Assembly: GCA_003116875.1 (NCBI GenBank)
Contig: BCKT01000005.1
Span: 1,302,001 to 1,366,000, forward strand
From: Takashimella koratensis
Lineage: Eukaryota; Basidiomycota; Tremellomycetes; Trichosporonales; Tetragoniomycetaceae
Direction: 5' to 3'
Length of the DNA: 64,000 bases
Part shown: positions 33,234 through 45,049 of the stretch, piece after piece
How the letters are laid out: the number at the start of each line of letters is the position of its first letter
How positions within the stretch are numbered: the stretch's first letter is position 1
Translations under genes and position numbers: made by a program
The notes under the pieces: generated by a model
Told to the model about the DNA's origin: nothing
Databases searched by the model: none
What the model saw: the letters and a program-made list of their open reading frames with translations, nothing else

Positions 33234-33505
33234 GACTCTGACTGTGAGCTGGCGTGCACGGTGGAGAGGTTAGATGTTGAGGTTGGGTGTAGTTGATGGA
33301 TGATGTTGAAGATGAGGACGGGGTCGAGTGAGATTTGTTGACGACGTTAACTAGTCCCCTTACGTAAACAAGCGCGTCGCGTCAAATCGGATGATTGCAT
33401 TCATCTGCTCTGTCTTTTTCTCTCTCTGACTCCCTCTCTCTCTCTCTCTCTATCGTATCTCTGTATACATGTACAGACTCCACTCTCATTCAGAAACCCC
33501 ATTCA
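33234..33505. other. Gamma-tubulin upstream region with CT repeat
   Basis: Gamma-tubulin promoter and the 3' flank of the first BCS1-like gene share about 270 bp. A (CT)n tract lies at 33417-33452. Confidence 0.5.
33417..33452. repeat. (CT)n microsatellite
   Basis: CTCTCTCT run interrupted by GACTCCC, in the shared spacer. Confidence 0.8.
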
Positions 33506-35882
33506 TCACCACTGGAGAGCGTTGGGCATCCACATCGGCGGAGCAGGCATCGGAGGGGGACACGAGGCGTCCGAGTCCGAGCCCGAGTGCGACTTGCGTC
33601 TGCGCGACTTCCTGGGTTTTGCGGCTTCGGCGATACCGTTGTTTAGCTGGTCGCGGAGGTACTTGATCTGGTCGGTGAGGACCTCGGCGAGTGACTTGGT
33701 CGAGCAGCCTGTGGAGATGGAAGCTGGAGCTGCCTTTTCATTCGCAAGGACCAGAAGGGCGTAGACACTGTGGGGATGTCAGCTTCGGTACAAGGAAAAA
33801 GCGTGAAGTGTGGTAGAAAACCAGTGCAGCCATGAAGGCTTGTCGATGAGAGATGAGGGGCCCATGAATACGCGACCTGACTCACAACGATTCCTTGAGG
33901 TAGCCGAACGAGAATCCGTCGGTCTGCTCGGCAAATTGATCGAGGAGCAAATCGGGGAACTGGATGTGCTCGTGGTCACGCAGCTTTTGCTGCCAGTACG
34001 TCGCGTACTGCCTCCTTTCGTCATTGGAGGGATTGGGGAACGGGCTGTAGGACGTGATCAGTCTTAAAGCTTCTGTGACGAGGCATGACAGGGGGGTGGC
34101 TGGACTGATGAAATGGGTTGTGAACGCACTACTTCCTGTCGAAGCGGGACGGGCGGCTGGACAGCGCCGGGTCAAGCTTTTCAAAATGGTTTGTGGTCCC
34201 GATCTGTCCCAAGAGTCAGTCATACGTCCGGCAGTTCCCAGGACCAGTCCCTGTTTGTCTGGTATGTAGATCAAGCACTGTTCTATCCGGACTCACCAGC
34301 AGCAATCCGTCATTGTCTTCTAGCCCATCGACTTCGTTGAGGAAGAACGACCTGTTATAGTCGGTGATGAGCGAGTCGAGATCTTCCAAGATGAGGATAC
34401 ACGGAGCCTCTGCCCGTGCGCGCGCAAACACCTGGCGGATACCGAACTCGTCCCCTCCGTGGGCTTCAAGTGGTGCGGTTTATTTAGCGTCAGGGAGGGC
34501 GTTTGGGGTACAGTACAGGGTGCGGTAGAGAAGGAAACGTACAGTGGAATGACTTGACGTAGAGAGCCGGGACATCGAGTTCGTTCATGATTGCCTTGAG
34601 TGTGATGGTCTTTCCGTTTCCCGGAGGCTGGAAAAGAGGTAAATAGCAAGTCATATGGCGTTTGGGCACAGGAAGACTCACTCCAAGGAGGATGAGACCA
34701 CGTTTCCATGGGACCCCGTACATCTTGTATGTCGCCTCTGAGTTGAAAAAGGAGCGGTAATCCTCCTGTAGCCTGGCTTTGAACTCTTCGTCAAGGATGA
34801 CATCGTCCCAAGACGCCTACAAATGTCAGCTTTGCCCAGCTTTTCCTCACACGTCGGTTCTCTCTGATTCTCGCCATGTCTCTTAGACCTGACGCGGTGC
34901 TCACCTTCTTGACTGCGCGGTACAGGTTCCTATCCTGCCTCCACATTCCTTGATCGAATACGAGGACAGTGTTCTTCGTTCCCGCCGACCAGGCGCAGCA
35001 ATCCTCAATGAGCTGGCGGGCGGTAGTAGCGGCTTCCTGGTCGGCCGCGACCAAGTGCCACTGGTAAGTGTTCTCGCCGCGGGATTCTTTCCACTGTCGT
35101 ATCTCGAGTCAGCGACGAGAGTACCACATGCATCTGGGTCAGGGCGGGGAGAGCCAACTCACCACGGCAAAGACAATGATCAAGTTCACATCGCCATAGG
35201 TCACATCAAAAGTTGCCAACCTGATTTGAACCCCGATCTGGCCCTTGCCGTCTCTTCTCTTTCTCGGCGGGGCGAAAACGATCTTCTCCACCCCCTCGGC
35301 GCGCTTCACGACCTTGAGTACCTTGTCGGTTGTAGGCGGCGGGAGCGAGTCATCATCCTCATCCTCCTCGACCTCCTCACCATCATCATCGTAGTCTTCT
35401 GGTCCGGGGTGGTCGAGATCTACAGAAACCATGTACGAGAGACCAATGGTAGCTCCAACGCCGGCAGCGGCGGCAACACCAGCCGCACCATCACTGGCGG
35501 TGGAAGCAGGTGCGGCTTTGTTGGCGTGCTTGTTGACGGCTTGCTCGTAGGAGAGAAGCTGGAAGAAGGGGTCTTGCGTGATGATCACGGTAGAACTTGG
35601 GTGGAGGTGCTCGATATGAGAGAGGAGGAAGAGGTCGGTATTGGCGATGGGCTCGGCGACTGCGCGATCGGCGGCGATATGGGGAACCAATGCCGAGGTA
35701 GGCGAGTTGTAAGGTGATGAGGAAGACAGGCTCTGTCAGTGCACGCAGAGGCAAAGGTGGCAAGTAAGAGCAGGATGATGGGAAGTGCGTGATAAGCTGG
35801 AAGAGGAAACCCACGTACAGTGCTGCATGTACCCCGACTTGATCGCCTTCTCGACTCCCTTGGCGGGAGTAGACTCGGTCAT
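33506..35882 (-). CDS. BCS1-like AAA ATPase, copy A
   Basis: AAA+ ATPase of the BCS1 family; yeast Bcs1 moves the folded Rieske protein across the mitochondrial inner membrane, but fungal relatives are diverse. Nine exons (35882-35819, 35659-35163, 35093-34905, 34816-34682, 34627-34543, 34463-34297, 34203-34133, 34044-33886, 33767-33506) give about 542 aa. BCS1-specific blocks: NTVLVFDQGMWRQDRNLY, ASWDDVILDEEFKARLQEDY, then Walker A GPPGNGKT (295-302), Walker B ILILEDLDS (about 346-354), NEVDGLEDNDGLLLIGTTN and the sensor arginines in SRPSRFDR. The tail is basic (KPRKSRRRKSH). No clear transmembrane helix precedes the BCS1 domain; an upstream ATG at 36029 would add an R/S/T-rich presequence. 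The intron 1 acceptor was chosen by matching copy B. Confidence 0.87.
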
Positions 35883-36582
35883 TGCGGCGTGTTTCTGGGT
35901 GATTGGTACTGTAGTTGAAGAGTGGCAAGGTTTTCGGGAAGAAGGAGTGTCGAAACCGGCGCAAGAGTATGTTTTAAGTAGTACTGGGTGACTGAGTTGT
36001 GTGGAACGAGTCGAGTCGAGTCGAGTCATGTACCTCGGTGATCAGGCGAGGCAAGGTAGAGGAGAAGCGGCGGCAAGGGCACGGCCAGCGGGCAAGTAGG
36101 TATCAGCCGCAAGAGGGAAAGCGAGACCAGAGATCTGGCCAAACCAGTGCCACGAGAATCAAGCCAAGGCGGCGATCAATCCATGTGGCCCCGGTTCTTC
36201 CACGCCTCCCACGCCATTCCCTCGCTCAACCCCATCATGATTCCTCACGCGCGTCTTGGATCTGTCATAGCCAGAATATCGACCAAATCACGCTTGGCAA
36301 GGCGATACCTGGTTGAGAGACAGAAAGGGGTTGCTCGGACCTCGGAAATCATGATGGTGATGGGCTATTGCATCGGGTTCGACTGCGCAAGTGTATATGT
36401 ACAGTATATGTGATCTTTTGGCCCTTTGTGCCAATTGACCTAAACTCACCAAGTCCAACATTGACCATGTTCGTGTCCACGTGCATGCCTTTTATGTTCA
36501 TCAAATCTTCTACTCTGCGGCCGCCTCAGCCGTTGATCTTGTCTGTGCTCGTGCTCGATTCCCTCGACTTCCAACTCCTTAT
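35883..36582. other. Spacer between the two BCS1-like genes
   Basis: 700 bp carrying the promoter of copy A and the 3' flank of copy B. A GAGTC pentamer repeat occurs at about 36008-36028 and a TGTATATGTACAGTATATG element near 36391. No gene seen. Confidence 0.5.
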
Positions 36583-39474
36583 TTATCCAGTTTGCGAAAC
36601 CCTCATCTTCTTCACCCCTTCCTGATCACCACTTGCTTCAAGCCGCATGACCTTCATCCCATTTCTGCCATTTACTCTCGCGCATCCATTTTGTCCATTC
36701 CCTCTTACCATCAGAGTGATATGGAGGAGTTCGGGGTTGCCGCTATCGAGCTGAGAGCGGAGGTACTTGATTTGGTCGAAGAGAACGGTGGTGAATGTTT
36801 TCTTAGGTTCAGAGGGAGGCGAAGGGGAAGGTGTCGAGTCTTGGCCCGCGAGAACGAGCAGGGTGGAGACACTGTCATCGATCAGTTCCTGGACTGGGAC
36901 GACTGGGACGTGCGGTAGAAGGGGGAGGAGGCGAGTAATAAAATTACTCACAACGCCTCCTTGAGATAGGCAAATGAAAAGTCCTCGGTCTTTTCGGCAA
37001 TCTCATCAACGAGCGAGTCTGGGAACTCAATATCATCGTGGGAACGCAACTTGCGCTGCCAGTACTGCGCGTACTGCTTCCTTTCGTCTTTGGACGGGTT
37101 GGGGAACGTACTGAGCCTCAGGTCAGTCTCTAAGCTTGGGCAAAACAGTGTGAAATTTGGAAAACGAGAAATCGACTGTGGTTGAATGCTGGGAGACTGG
37201 AAAACAGAATGGGTCTGGGGTTGAGACTGTGGAACAAAGGGAAAGAGTACTTACTATTTCCTGTCGAATCGGGACGGGCGGTTGGAGAGTGCCGGGTCGA
37301 GTTTATCAAAGTGGTTGGTCGTTCCGATCTGATCATGTCAGCGAGGTTTAAATACCACAATGTCCAAGTATCAGAGCAACCGATCGAGTCGTCACGAGGT
37401 CCAGGATCAACTCACCAACAACAACCCATCATTATCCTCCAGCCCATCGACTTCATTAAGGAAGAAAGACCTGTTCTGGTCCGTGATAAGTGAATCGAGA
37501 TCTTCAAGAACGAGAACACAAGGTGCCTCTGCTCGAGCGCGGGAAAAGACATTCCGGATCCCGAATTCGTCACCGCGAGGAGCTATGGCGTGTCAACAAA
37601 TTCAATCGTAGAGATGTTGAGCATGGAGGCAGTCTTTGGAGAACGAGAAGGAGAGATATCAAATTGAGGAGGGAGGGATGAGGGGTGCACAAGGTCCAAT
37701 ACCCACTGTGGAAGGACTTGACGTAGAGCGCAGGAGACTCGATGTCGTTCATGATCGCCTTGAGGCTGATGGTCTTTCCGTTCCCGGGAGGCTGTTGTAC
37801 GCAGGCCCAACCAACGGTCGGGGAAGCGTTGCCATAGGAACATGCGTACCCGATGAACGAATAGTGGCCGGAAAGGAAGTGACGGTAGTAGCAAAAAGAT
37901 CCACACGTCAGTAGTGAACAGTAACCTCATCGAGACCGGAAACAATTAAGATGGATGAGAAAGGACTACTCACCCCGAGGAAGATGAGGCCGCGTTTCCA
38001 AGGAATTCCGAGGTTCTTGTACGTCTCCTCGGATTTGAAGAAGGATCGGTAATCTGCTTGAAGGCGAGTTTTGAACTCTTCGTCGAGGATGACGTCGGAC
38101 CAAGATGCCTGAGCTAGTCAATTCGTCTCCCGGTTTATGTTTGCTGCTCCCTCCACTTCTTCGCCTCCGCGTCCTCTTCTCTTTCCTCATCGCTCTACCC
38201 ACTCCTCTATCTTAGGTCAAGACCGTGACCAACGACTTCTACTCGGACGCACCTTTTTGACAGACTGGTACAATCCCGGATCCTGTGCCCAGAATCCTTG
38301 ATCAAAGACCAGAATCGCATTGCGGACGGTAGCCGCCCACGCTGAGCATTCCTTGAAGAGCTTGCGTGCAGCCGCGGTGGAAGAAGGGGTGTCGGTGATT
38401 AGGTGCCATTGGGAGAAGATGGAGTATTGTTCTTTCCACTAGGGTATGTTAGCGCGACTCGGGGGAGAGCTTGGGAAGACCATGGTTGGTTGAGGAAGGA
38501 AGTAGGTGTGGATCTACTGGGTCGATAGGGTGAGAAGTGAAGAAGGGGCAAAACCCAGTCGAGAAGATGGGGGAAAGAACCGAGGTAGAGTGATAGCGAG
38601 AGTGAAGAACAGAGGAATCGTCGATGCCTACTCACCCTCGCAAAGACAGCGATAAACGCTTCGCCCTCGTACGTGACCCGATAGGTAGCGACCTGGATCT
38701 CATCGTTGACTTCCCCCTCACCATCTCTCCTCCTCTTTGGCGGGTTGAACGAGACCTTTTGAATCTGGCCAGTTTCTTCTTTCTCCACGACCAAAGTGGG
38801 CGAGGTTGTGCTGAGGTGGGTGGGGTCGTCGGTTTCGATGATGAGGTCGATGTCGATATCGATATTGTCTTTCTCGATCGCGTCACCGGTATCGGCAACG
38901 TGGACGCCATTGGAACCGTTGGAACCGTTAGAACCGTTGGATTTGGACTTGCGCGCAACACGGGCGAGTGACTTGGCGTACCGCGGGAGCTGGAACTGGG
39001 TATCTTGAGTGACGAGAATGGTGGTGTTGGGGTAAAGACGCTCGAGCTGGGCAGGGATGAAGATTTCGGTGTTTCCTAGCGGGGGGTCGACTAGGGTGTG
39101 AAGGGAAAGAGGATGAGGTGAGAGGTCGGTTAGGATTGGGGTGGGTTGGGACGAGGGAGGGTGGGAGAGGATGAGGAGAGGAGAGATGAGGTCAGCATGG
39201 GAAGAGGATTAGGCTCGTGCAGAGGGAGCAAGGAGGAGGGGGAGGAGGACCAAGGCAGAGGGAGGCGGGCAGGGGTATGAGGGATTAGCGAATGGTGTGA
39301 AGAAGGAACAAGGGAACACGACGTACAGTGCCCAACATAGACAGACTTGAAGTCGGCCAGCTTGTTACTAGCAGTGGTCATGGATGAGTTGTTGGCAAAG
39401 GTATGACTGGTGCTCGAGGAGGTGCCTAGTAGACCGAGGAAGAAGGAACTGGCAAGTTGTGGGATCCAGACCAT
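36583..39474 (-). CDS. BCS1-like AAA ATPase, copy B
   Basis: Paralog of the neighbouring copy A, with all eight introns at matching positions. Nine exons (39474-39327, 39090-38636, 38438-38253, 38108-37974, 37791-37707, 37582-37416, 37328-37255, 37110-36952, 36871-36583) give about 565 aa. Blocks: NAILVFDQGFWAQDPGLY, ASWSDVILDEEFKTRLQADY, Walker A GPPGNGKT (308-315), PALYVKSFH, Walker B VLVLEDLDS, LIGTTNHFDKLDPALSNRPS and SFAYLKEAFVSTLLVLAG. Unlike copy A, it has a hydrophobic N-terminal stretch (WIPQLASSFFLGLLG) that could be a short membrane anchor, and a different tail rich in Asn, Gly and Arg. The insert between N-terminus and BCS1 domain is acidic in A and Asn/Ser/Asp-rich in B. Tandem duplication is inferred from structure and order. 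Confidence 0.87.
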
Positions 39475-41366
39475 GTTGTGTGTTATTATATCAGAGAGTA
39501 GAAGTAATCTCGAATCGAGCACGCGTCTGAAGGGACGCGGGAAGAGGGTATCGAAAGACACGAGGATGCCTTTGAGTGTGTGTCTGTGTGTCTGTGTGTC
39601 GATGGGTGATGGATGAGAGGGTGATGTGAAAGACCCTCAATCACTAATATCGGACTGGATGATGGGGACTTGGATTGAAGATCGGCACAGACACCCCTGG
39701 GCAACGTGTCACCATCTCGCTTCCATCCTAGGCCTTCGGCTCTCTCGCCGTACCGTACCCCGTTCCTCGAGGCAGTCACGAGGCGCCCTGTGAATCTTTG
39801 CCGGATCGGAACAGAAAGGGACCCCACCTTGGGCGCTTCGACCGCCGCATGGTACGTTAAGCGTGACATTGCTCGGGCCTCGAAAGGGGGGTTTCTTACA
39901 TTCCGGTGCGACGGAATGGGGTGTAGTCTTGCTGTTGCCTCGAGGAGAGGAGAGAGGAGAAGAAGGCCAGAGCAAGTCGCCCGTGTGACGAGAGCGGGCG
40001 TTCGGGACGGCGGACGGGCAAAGGGCGACGTTGACATAGGCGGGAGACAGCAGACAGTAGTAGATCGTAGACGACGGCCGAGGTGCGGGGATAGGCGAAA
40101 CACCGCTTTGTGCCTGAATCACCCATCACCCAAATCACTCAACGCCAAGGACGATAACGATAACGCCTCATACTCGGTCGAGATTCCAAGCAGAGTCTCA
40201 GAAGTGGGTCTTGTCTGACCTCGCTCTGACCCTGGTAACCAACTACGTATACCACGACAAAAGGTATGAACCGCTACCCCGGAACCGGGTCACTAGTGTA
40301 TGCTTATTCGTACTGTACCTACCACGAAAAGTTCAGGTCAAGTCGCGCGTCGTGCGTTGTGTAACGTACAGTAAAGTACCGCGCCGATCCGCAGCGGTCG
40401 CGTGGTCATTCAACGCAAAGACCATGTTTGACGGTTCCAGACTCCAAACTAGGAGGTTGTGGTTCTCAACAGGAAACCATACGAACAAGTACATTGAACA
40501 AGACAAGACAAGACACGAGCTAAGAGGGAGACCAAAGCGGCGCTACGGGACTGTGCAAAGGGAGGGGGTTTCGTTCTGAGATGTATATGGACTTGTTGAG
40601 GAAGGGGGGGGGGGGGGGAAGAGGGGTTGAATAAGATTTGGGGATATGATATGTACGCATGGTCACGGCGTGGATGAGCACGCCCTCATGATCGCCGCTA
40701 GTAGTTCGGCTCCATCACGAACAGAGTTGGGACCTCTGAATCTACAAGGCAACATCAACGTGGTTCGTATGTCCTCGTGTCCTCGTGTCCTCGTGTCCTC
40801 GTGTCGGCACATCGATCACAGAAGCGGATCTGGACCGAGCCGAGAAAACACGTGTCCACTTGATCATCGTCGGACCGTCACGCGGCCATGGAGAGATGTG
40901 ACCAAAACGTGAAGACGATGAAGACCGGCGTCACGCGGTATGATGCGGGGTTGAGAATGCAGACAAAGTGACGGAATCGAATCAAAGGGAGGTGACAGCG
41001 AGGCAGTGCGACAGGTCGAGGTTGAGAAGATGAAACATGAGAGCATGAATTTGAAATAGAGCATGGCGTGTAGGTGTGAGTGTAGAGCGTAGCGCATGGG
41101 ACGTGGGAGGCGTAGGCGGAGGCGTAGGCGTAGCTGTAGGCGTGGAGCGTAAAGGGGCGTAGAGAATGAGGTGAGTTGGGGTCTTGAAAAGCGTTGCAGA
41201 GGCAGGAAGCAGGATGCAGGATGGGGATGGGGGCGTGGGTTGGGGGCGTGGACGGATGAGTAGTTTCGTAGGATTCGTTTCGGATGACGGTGATTGTGAC
41301 GGTGGCAATGAGGCGGGGGTATGGTTACTGAGGTTCTAATCTCAATCCACCCTTCTCCACGCCCAC
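39475..41366. other. Gene-free region between BCS1-like copy B and the RRM/R3H gene
   Basis: 1.9 kb with the promoter of copy B and the 3' flank of the RRM/R3H gene. Contains a (G)14 run near 40605, a TGTCCTCG tandem repeat, and GGCGTAGGCGTAG-type repeats at 41100-41165. Open frames on both strands (39486-40218) overlap each other and show no family motif. No gene supported. Confidence 0.5.
40771..40803. repeat. GTCCTCGT octamer tandem repeat
   Basis: Four tandem copies of GTCCTCGT in the intergenic region. Confidence 0.85.
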
Positions 41367-43544
41367 TTAAATATCCAGCTCCTCCCTTGTCCTCGCGCTC
41401 TCCTCCTCGTCCTCCTCACTGACTCTTCTACCCATAACCCCACTCCCGGCTCCTGATCCTGTTCCTCTCAGAATCCCACTTGCGCTATTCCTCAATACCT
41501 GCGGGGCGCCTCCTCCGACAGCTCCGAACCCTCGAGTCTCGCCTACGGGTCCGCGCGGGTTTCGAAGCGGTTGGTGTCCGGCTCCTTGGCCTTGCTGGGA
41601 AGATGTCGAGTCGGATGATGCGGCGTCCGGTGACGTGCCGGATCCATGTAGGGATGGCGACGTGGATGGAGCCGGTGCGTGCGACCCCCCGCCTATCGAT
41701 GCGGGAGTAGACGAAGGCTGAGGCAGCCCCAACCCAGCAGGAAGAGGAGGGACAGGAGGTACGTTCATTCCTGAGAAATAACCGTTACTACCCCCCGAAA
41801 TACTCCCGTTGAGTTTCCGGCCCTGCGATGCGCCCATGGACGAGTACTCTCTGCTCCCCATGGGTTCACGGAGGTTGCCTGATGATCGTTGCGGGTTGAG
41901 CGAGCGCGCCGGGTCACGCGCGACACCGGGGCTGTTGAACCCTCGCAAGTCCGGCATGGATTTCTTTATCCGTAGCGCCGAGGGAGAGAGTGGATCCGGC
42001 GGTGCAGGGGCGTAAGGTGAGAGGTAGGTCGAGGATGAGACGGTCGCGGACACGGAAGAGGTGAGTGTGGGTCGGAGAGGAGCAGTAGCGGATGTTGGCT
42101 CTTTTGTAACGACGACATGTTTCCCTTCGCCATCGCCCATGGTCACGCTCGTCAGGCCGAGTTTCTGCGCAACGAGGTGCACGATCCGGCGTTCAGTCGG
42201 GGACAGGTTCCGCGAGAGTGCGAGCTCGTCACGCATTCGGTCCTCTTTGAACATGTAAACTAGGTTGTAGATTCCGAGGGTCACGGGGTCGTTCAGGTCC
42301 AGCGCAACAGGGAGGTTATCCGAGTTAGTCGACGCCGCAGATCGAGGCGGGCTCCTATCCTCGCCGCTGTTCACATCGTAGTGTCCGTTTCTCGGTGCAA
42401 GGGTGAGCGGAGGCGGTGGTCCCATGGGTCCACCAGTACCATTCCCCGCAGCCGCTACCGCAGCGGCAGCGACGTTCTCCTGTCTCGCGCCGTCCAGCTG
42501 CATGCTCTTCATCCGTTTAATCGCCTTCTCGCGTTCGATCCGCTCCTTCTCCCCGGGCTGGAGTACCTTCTTGTATTCGACTCGCAACTTGCGGCCCTGC
42601 ACGTCATACCCGTTCAGCGCAGCGACGACGCGCGCGGCCTCCTCAGGCGCGCGGAAGTTTGCGAATGCCAGCCCCCGAAAGACACCATTGTCGTGGTGGT
42701 AGTTGAACGCGTAGGGCAATGGCGCGCCGAGGGATTCGATGATCGCTAACAGTGTTTCGCGGCCAACTGCGAAGGGGATGTTCTTGATTACAATGGCGGT
42801 AGGAATGACATCGTCGTCGACGCTCGACTGGATGGACCCGGATCCACCGATCGACCCGTGCGGGCCGTGCCCAAAGTTACCGCCGTGTGGTGCGGCCGTG
42901 CCGTTCCCGTACCGCCAAGCCGCGGACGCCGGGCGCATCGACGCGAGGCTCTGTGACCCGAACGCAGGCATCCCGCCCGGCGCGTAACCTGAGAGAACGG
43001 GCGCGGAACCGGCGGTGGGCAGGCCGTACATCATCGGTGGGGGAGGAGAAGGGGCAAGTCCGATCGGCGCCGGTCCGAATGACGACGGGTCGAGAGGAGG
43101 GTAGCCAGGCGTCGGCTGGTAGGAGGGGTAAGGGTGGGAATGGATCGTCGGGCCAGAGTGGGTCGAGGAGGGAGGGGATAAGGCAGGCGGGGACGGCGCG
43201 TCTCTCCGGAACGCGTCAAACGCGGATGTCGGAGCGGGCGAATCGCGGGGCGACGGGTCGTACCAGGACTAGGTGAGAGTTAACAGAGTTACACAGGGAG
43301 GTAGCCTCATACGCGGGGAGGGACTTACCGATGGCAGACCTGATCTGGAGGACCGCTTGTTCGGGCTCGCCGTCCATCCTCGCTGAGGCTGTCCGCTTCC
43401 AGAGGGCGTGGGTTGGGGCGGGCCGAATACACCGTTGTAGGGGTAGTCGGTCTGACCAGGGTAGACGCCGCCGAGGGAGAGGTTCTGCAGACTCGGGAGG
43501 ACGGGAGAGGTCGAGCCCAGCCCTGAGCCGTGGGTGGGGTTCAT
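41367..43544 (-). CDS. RRM/R3H RNA-binding protein, Pin4/Cip1-like
   Basis: Two exons (43544-43329, 43268-41367) give about 705 aa. The N-terminal 220 residues are Pro/Ser/Gly/Tyr-rich and disordered. An RRM follows at about 227-303: TAIVIKNIPFAVGRETLL has RNP2, and GVFRGLAFANF has RNP1, with LNGYDVQGRKLRVEYKK closing it. An R3H domain lies at about 400-460 (YMFKEDRMRDELALSR, then SPTERRIVHLVAQKLGL). RRM followed by R3H is the layout of fission yeast Cip1/Cip2 and budding yeast Pin4, which act in stress and cell-cycle mRNA control; the role here is by analogy. The rest is Ser/Pro-rich. The frame is open upstream of the chosen ATG with a protein-like stretch (PPYAAIQPPTFPAPLPRAT), so one more 5' exon is possible. 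Confidence 0.85.
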
Positions 43545-45049
43545 GGTAGGCGCGTAAGTTGCGCGAGGGAGTGGGGCCGGGAAGGTGGGTGGTTGGATGG
43601 CCGCGTAGGGTGGGCGGCGCGTGTAGTAGACTGGATGCGTAGGTTACGGTCGTGCTTGTTTCAAGTGTGTAATGGAACAATGGGGGTCGTACTTGTACGT
43701 GATGTCGGCCACGATTAGCGTGTAGTCGAGTTGTACGGTGCCAAAGTCAGACTGAATCGGTTGAGACGGTATGAGACAAGGTCGACGACAGTGATGGAAA
43801 AATGCTATGTGACTAGGTTAAGACTAGGTTGATGCGGTGCGTTACGTCGGTCTGTATGTCGGTCTGCCTTGGATCGTGGCTGGAAAACGAATGGCGAATG
43901 GCGAATTAAATTGATATAAAAAAAAACAAGGATGGATGGGACGCGTGGATGCTTGGGTAGTCGCGAGAGAGTAGCGAAGCGGGGAGAACAAGTGACCGGC
44001 GAAGAAGCTTGATCGGCGAAGAGTGGAGTAGGTGGAGTGTTGTGTATGTGAGTTTGGTGTGAGTGTGAGTGTGGATGTGGATGTGGATATGGGATGTGTG
44101 GATGAGTCGTGTCTTCGTTCTAGTCGTCACTGAGCTGTTTGTTGTTGTGCCGTCGGATGGTGGATGATAGATGGACGGGATGAATCTTGCTTGTATCTTG
44201 CTTTTCTTTTTTCTTTTTTTTTTCTTTATCTCTTCCTTGCGTGCGTGCCGTCGCTCCGTAGTGTCCTTATGCAGTTGGGGAGGGTGAAGATGAAGGATGA
44301 AGGTCGTAACGTCGTTGTTCGTAACCGAGACCGTGTGGGTGAGTGTGAGAGGAGGGATTGAAGATGAGTGAGATGACAAGAGATTGAAAGGGGATCGAGT
44401 AATACCAGGGCACACACACACACACACACACATACACACATACACACATACACACATACACACACACCACCCAGGACCCACACGACTCGTCTCCACCTTG
44501 TGTGTGTGCCTGCCTCGAGAGTAAAAGTTTGGCGGCGTCCTTCAGTGTTGCCGTAATGTGGCACTTTTCCGCTACCTACCCACCTCTATGTAATCCTCCT
44601 AATGAGCCGGTTGTTAATCCCTAATCACAGGGACTGGGTCATTCATTACCTGCCCCTACTCTGATGGTTCCTCACACTTTAGCTCGATTTCCCTGTTGAC
44701 CCAATCTTGTCTGCACCCCCCCTTTATCATATCCCTTCCTCCCCTTGCCACGTGACTTAACCATGACCGACCCTCTTTCCCTGACGTAATCTTGGCACAT
44801 TGTACACCGCATCTGGCCGTGTGCATCATCGGCATCCGTGTCATCCTCAGTCCCACTCCCACTCCCACTCCCACCTACAGTACTATCCATCTCCTTCACC
44901 GCCTCATCTCCACATCTCCCTTCTCTTCCATTCTTGATCTTATCGCCGCTCTTTCTCTGCGGCCCAATCCCCTCACCTCTCCATCTCTCTCAACCTTTTT
45001 CCACAACTCCCACCCACCCACCACCACAACTATCCCCACCTGAACCAAC
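43545..45049. other. Divergent promoter region, RRM/R3H gene and vWA gene
   Basis: 1.5 kb between two divergent starts. Contains a CA microsatellite, T-rich and A-rich runs near 44205-44225 and 43918-43927, and a TCCCACTCCCACTCCCACTC repeat at about 44851. Frames reading Cys/Val from the CA repeat are artefacts. No gene seen. Confidence 0.5.
44411..44468. repeat. (CA)n/(CACACATA)n microsatellite
   Basis: CACACA run of about 21 bases followed by CATACACACATACACACA units. Confidence 0.95.

Noticed and set aside
39486..40218. Frames of 137-205 aa on both strands upstream of BCS1-like copy B
   Set aside because: They overlap in opposite strands and lack homology or splice logic; treated as promoter region.
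43681..43760. Possible extra 5' exon of the RRM/R3H gene (FGTVQLDYTLIVADITYK)
   Set aside because: Protein-like, but the splice phase to the next open segment does not fit; left as a possibility only.
43906..44496. 196-aa minus-strand frame beginning with Cys/Val repeats
   Set aside because: It is translated from the CA microsatellite and shows no conserved motif.
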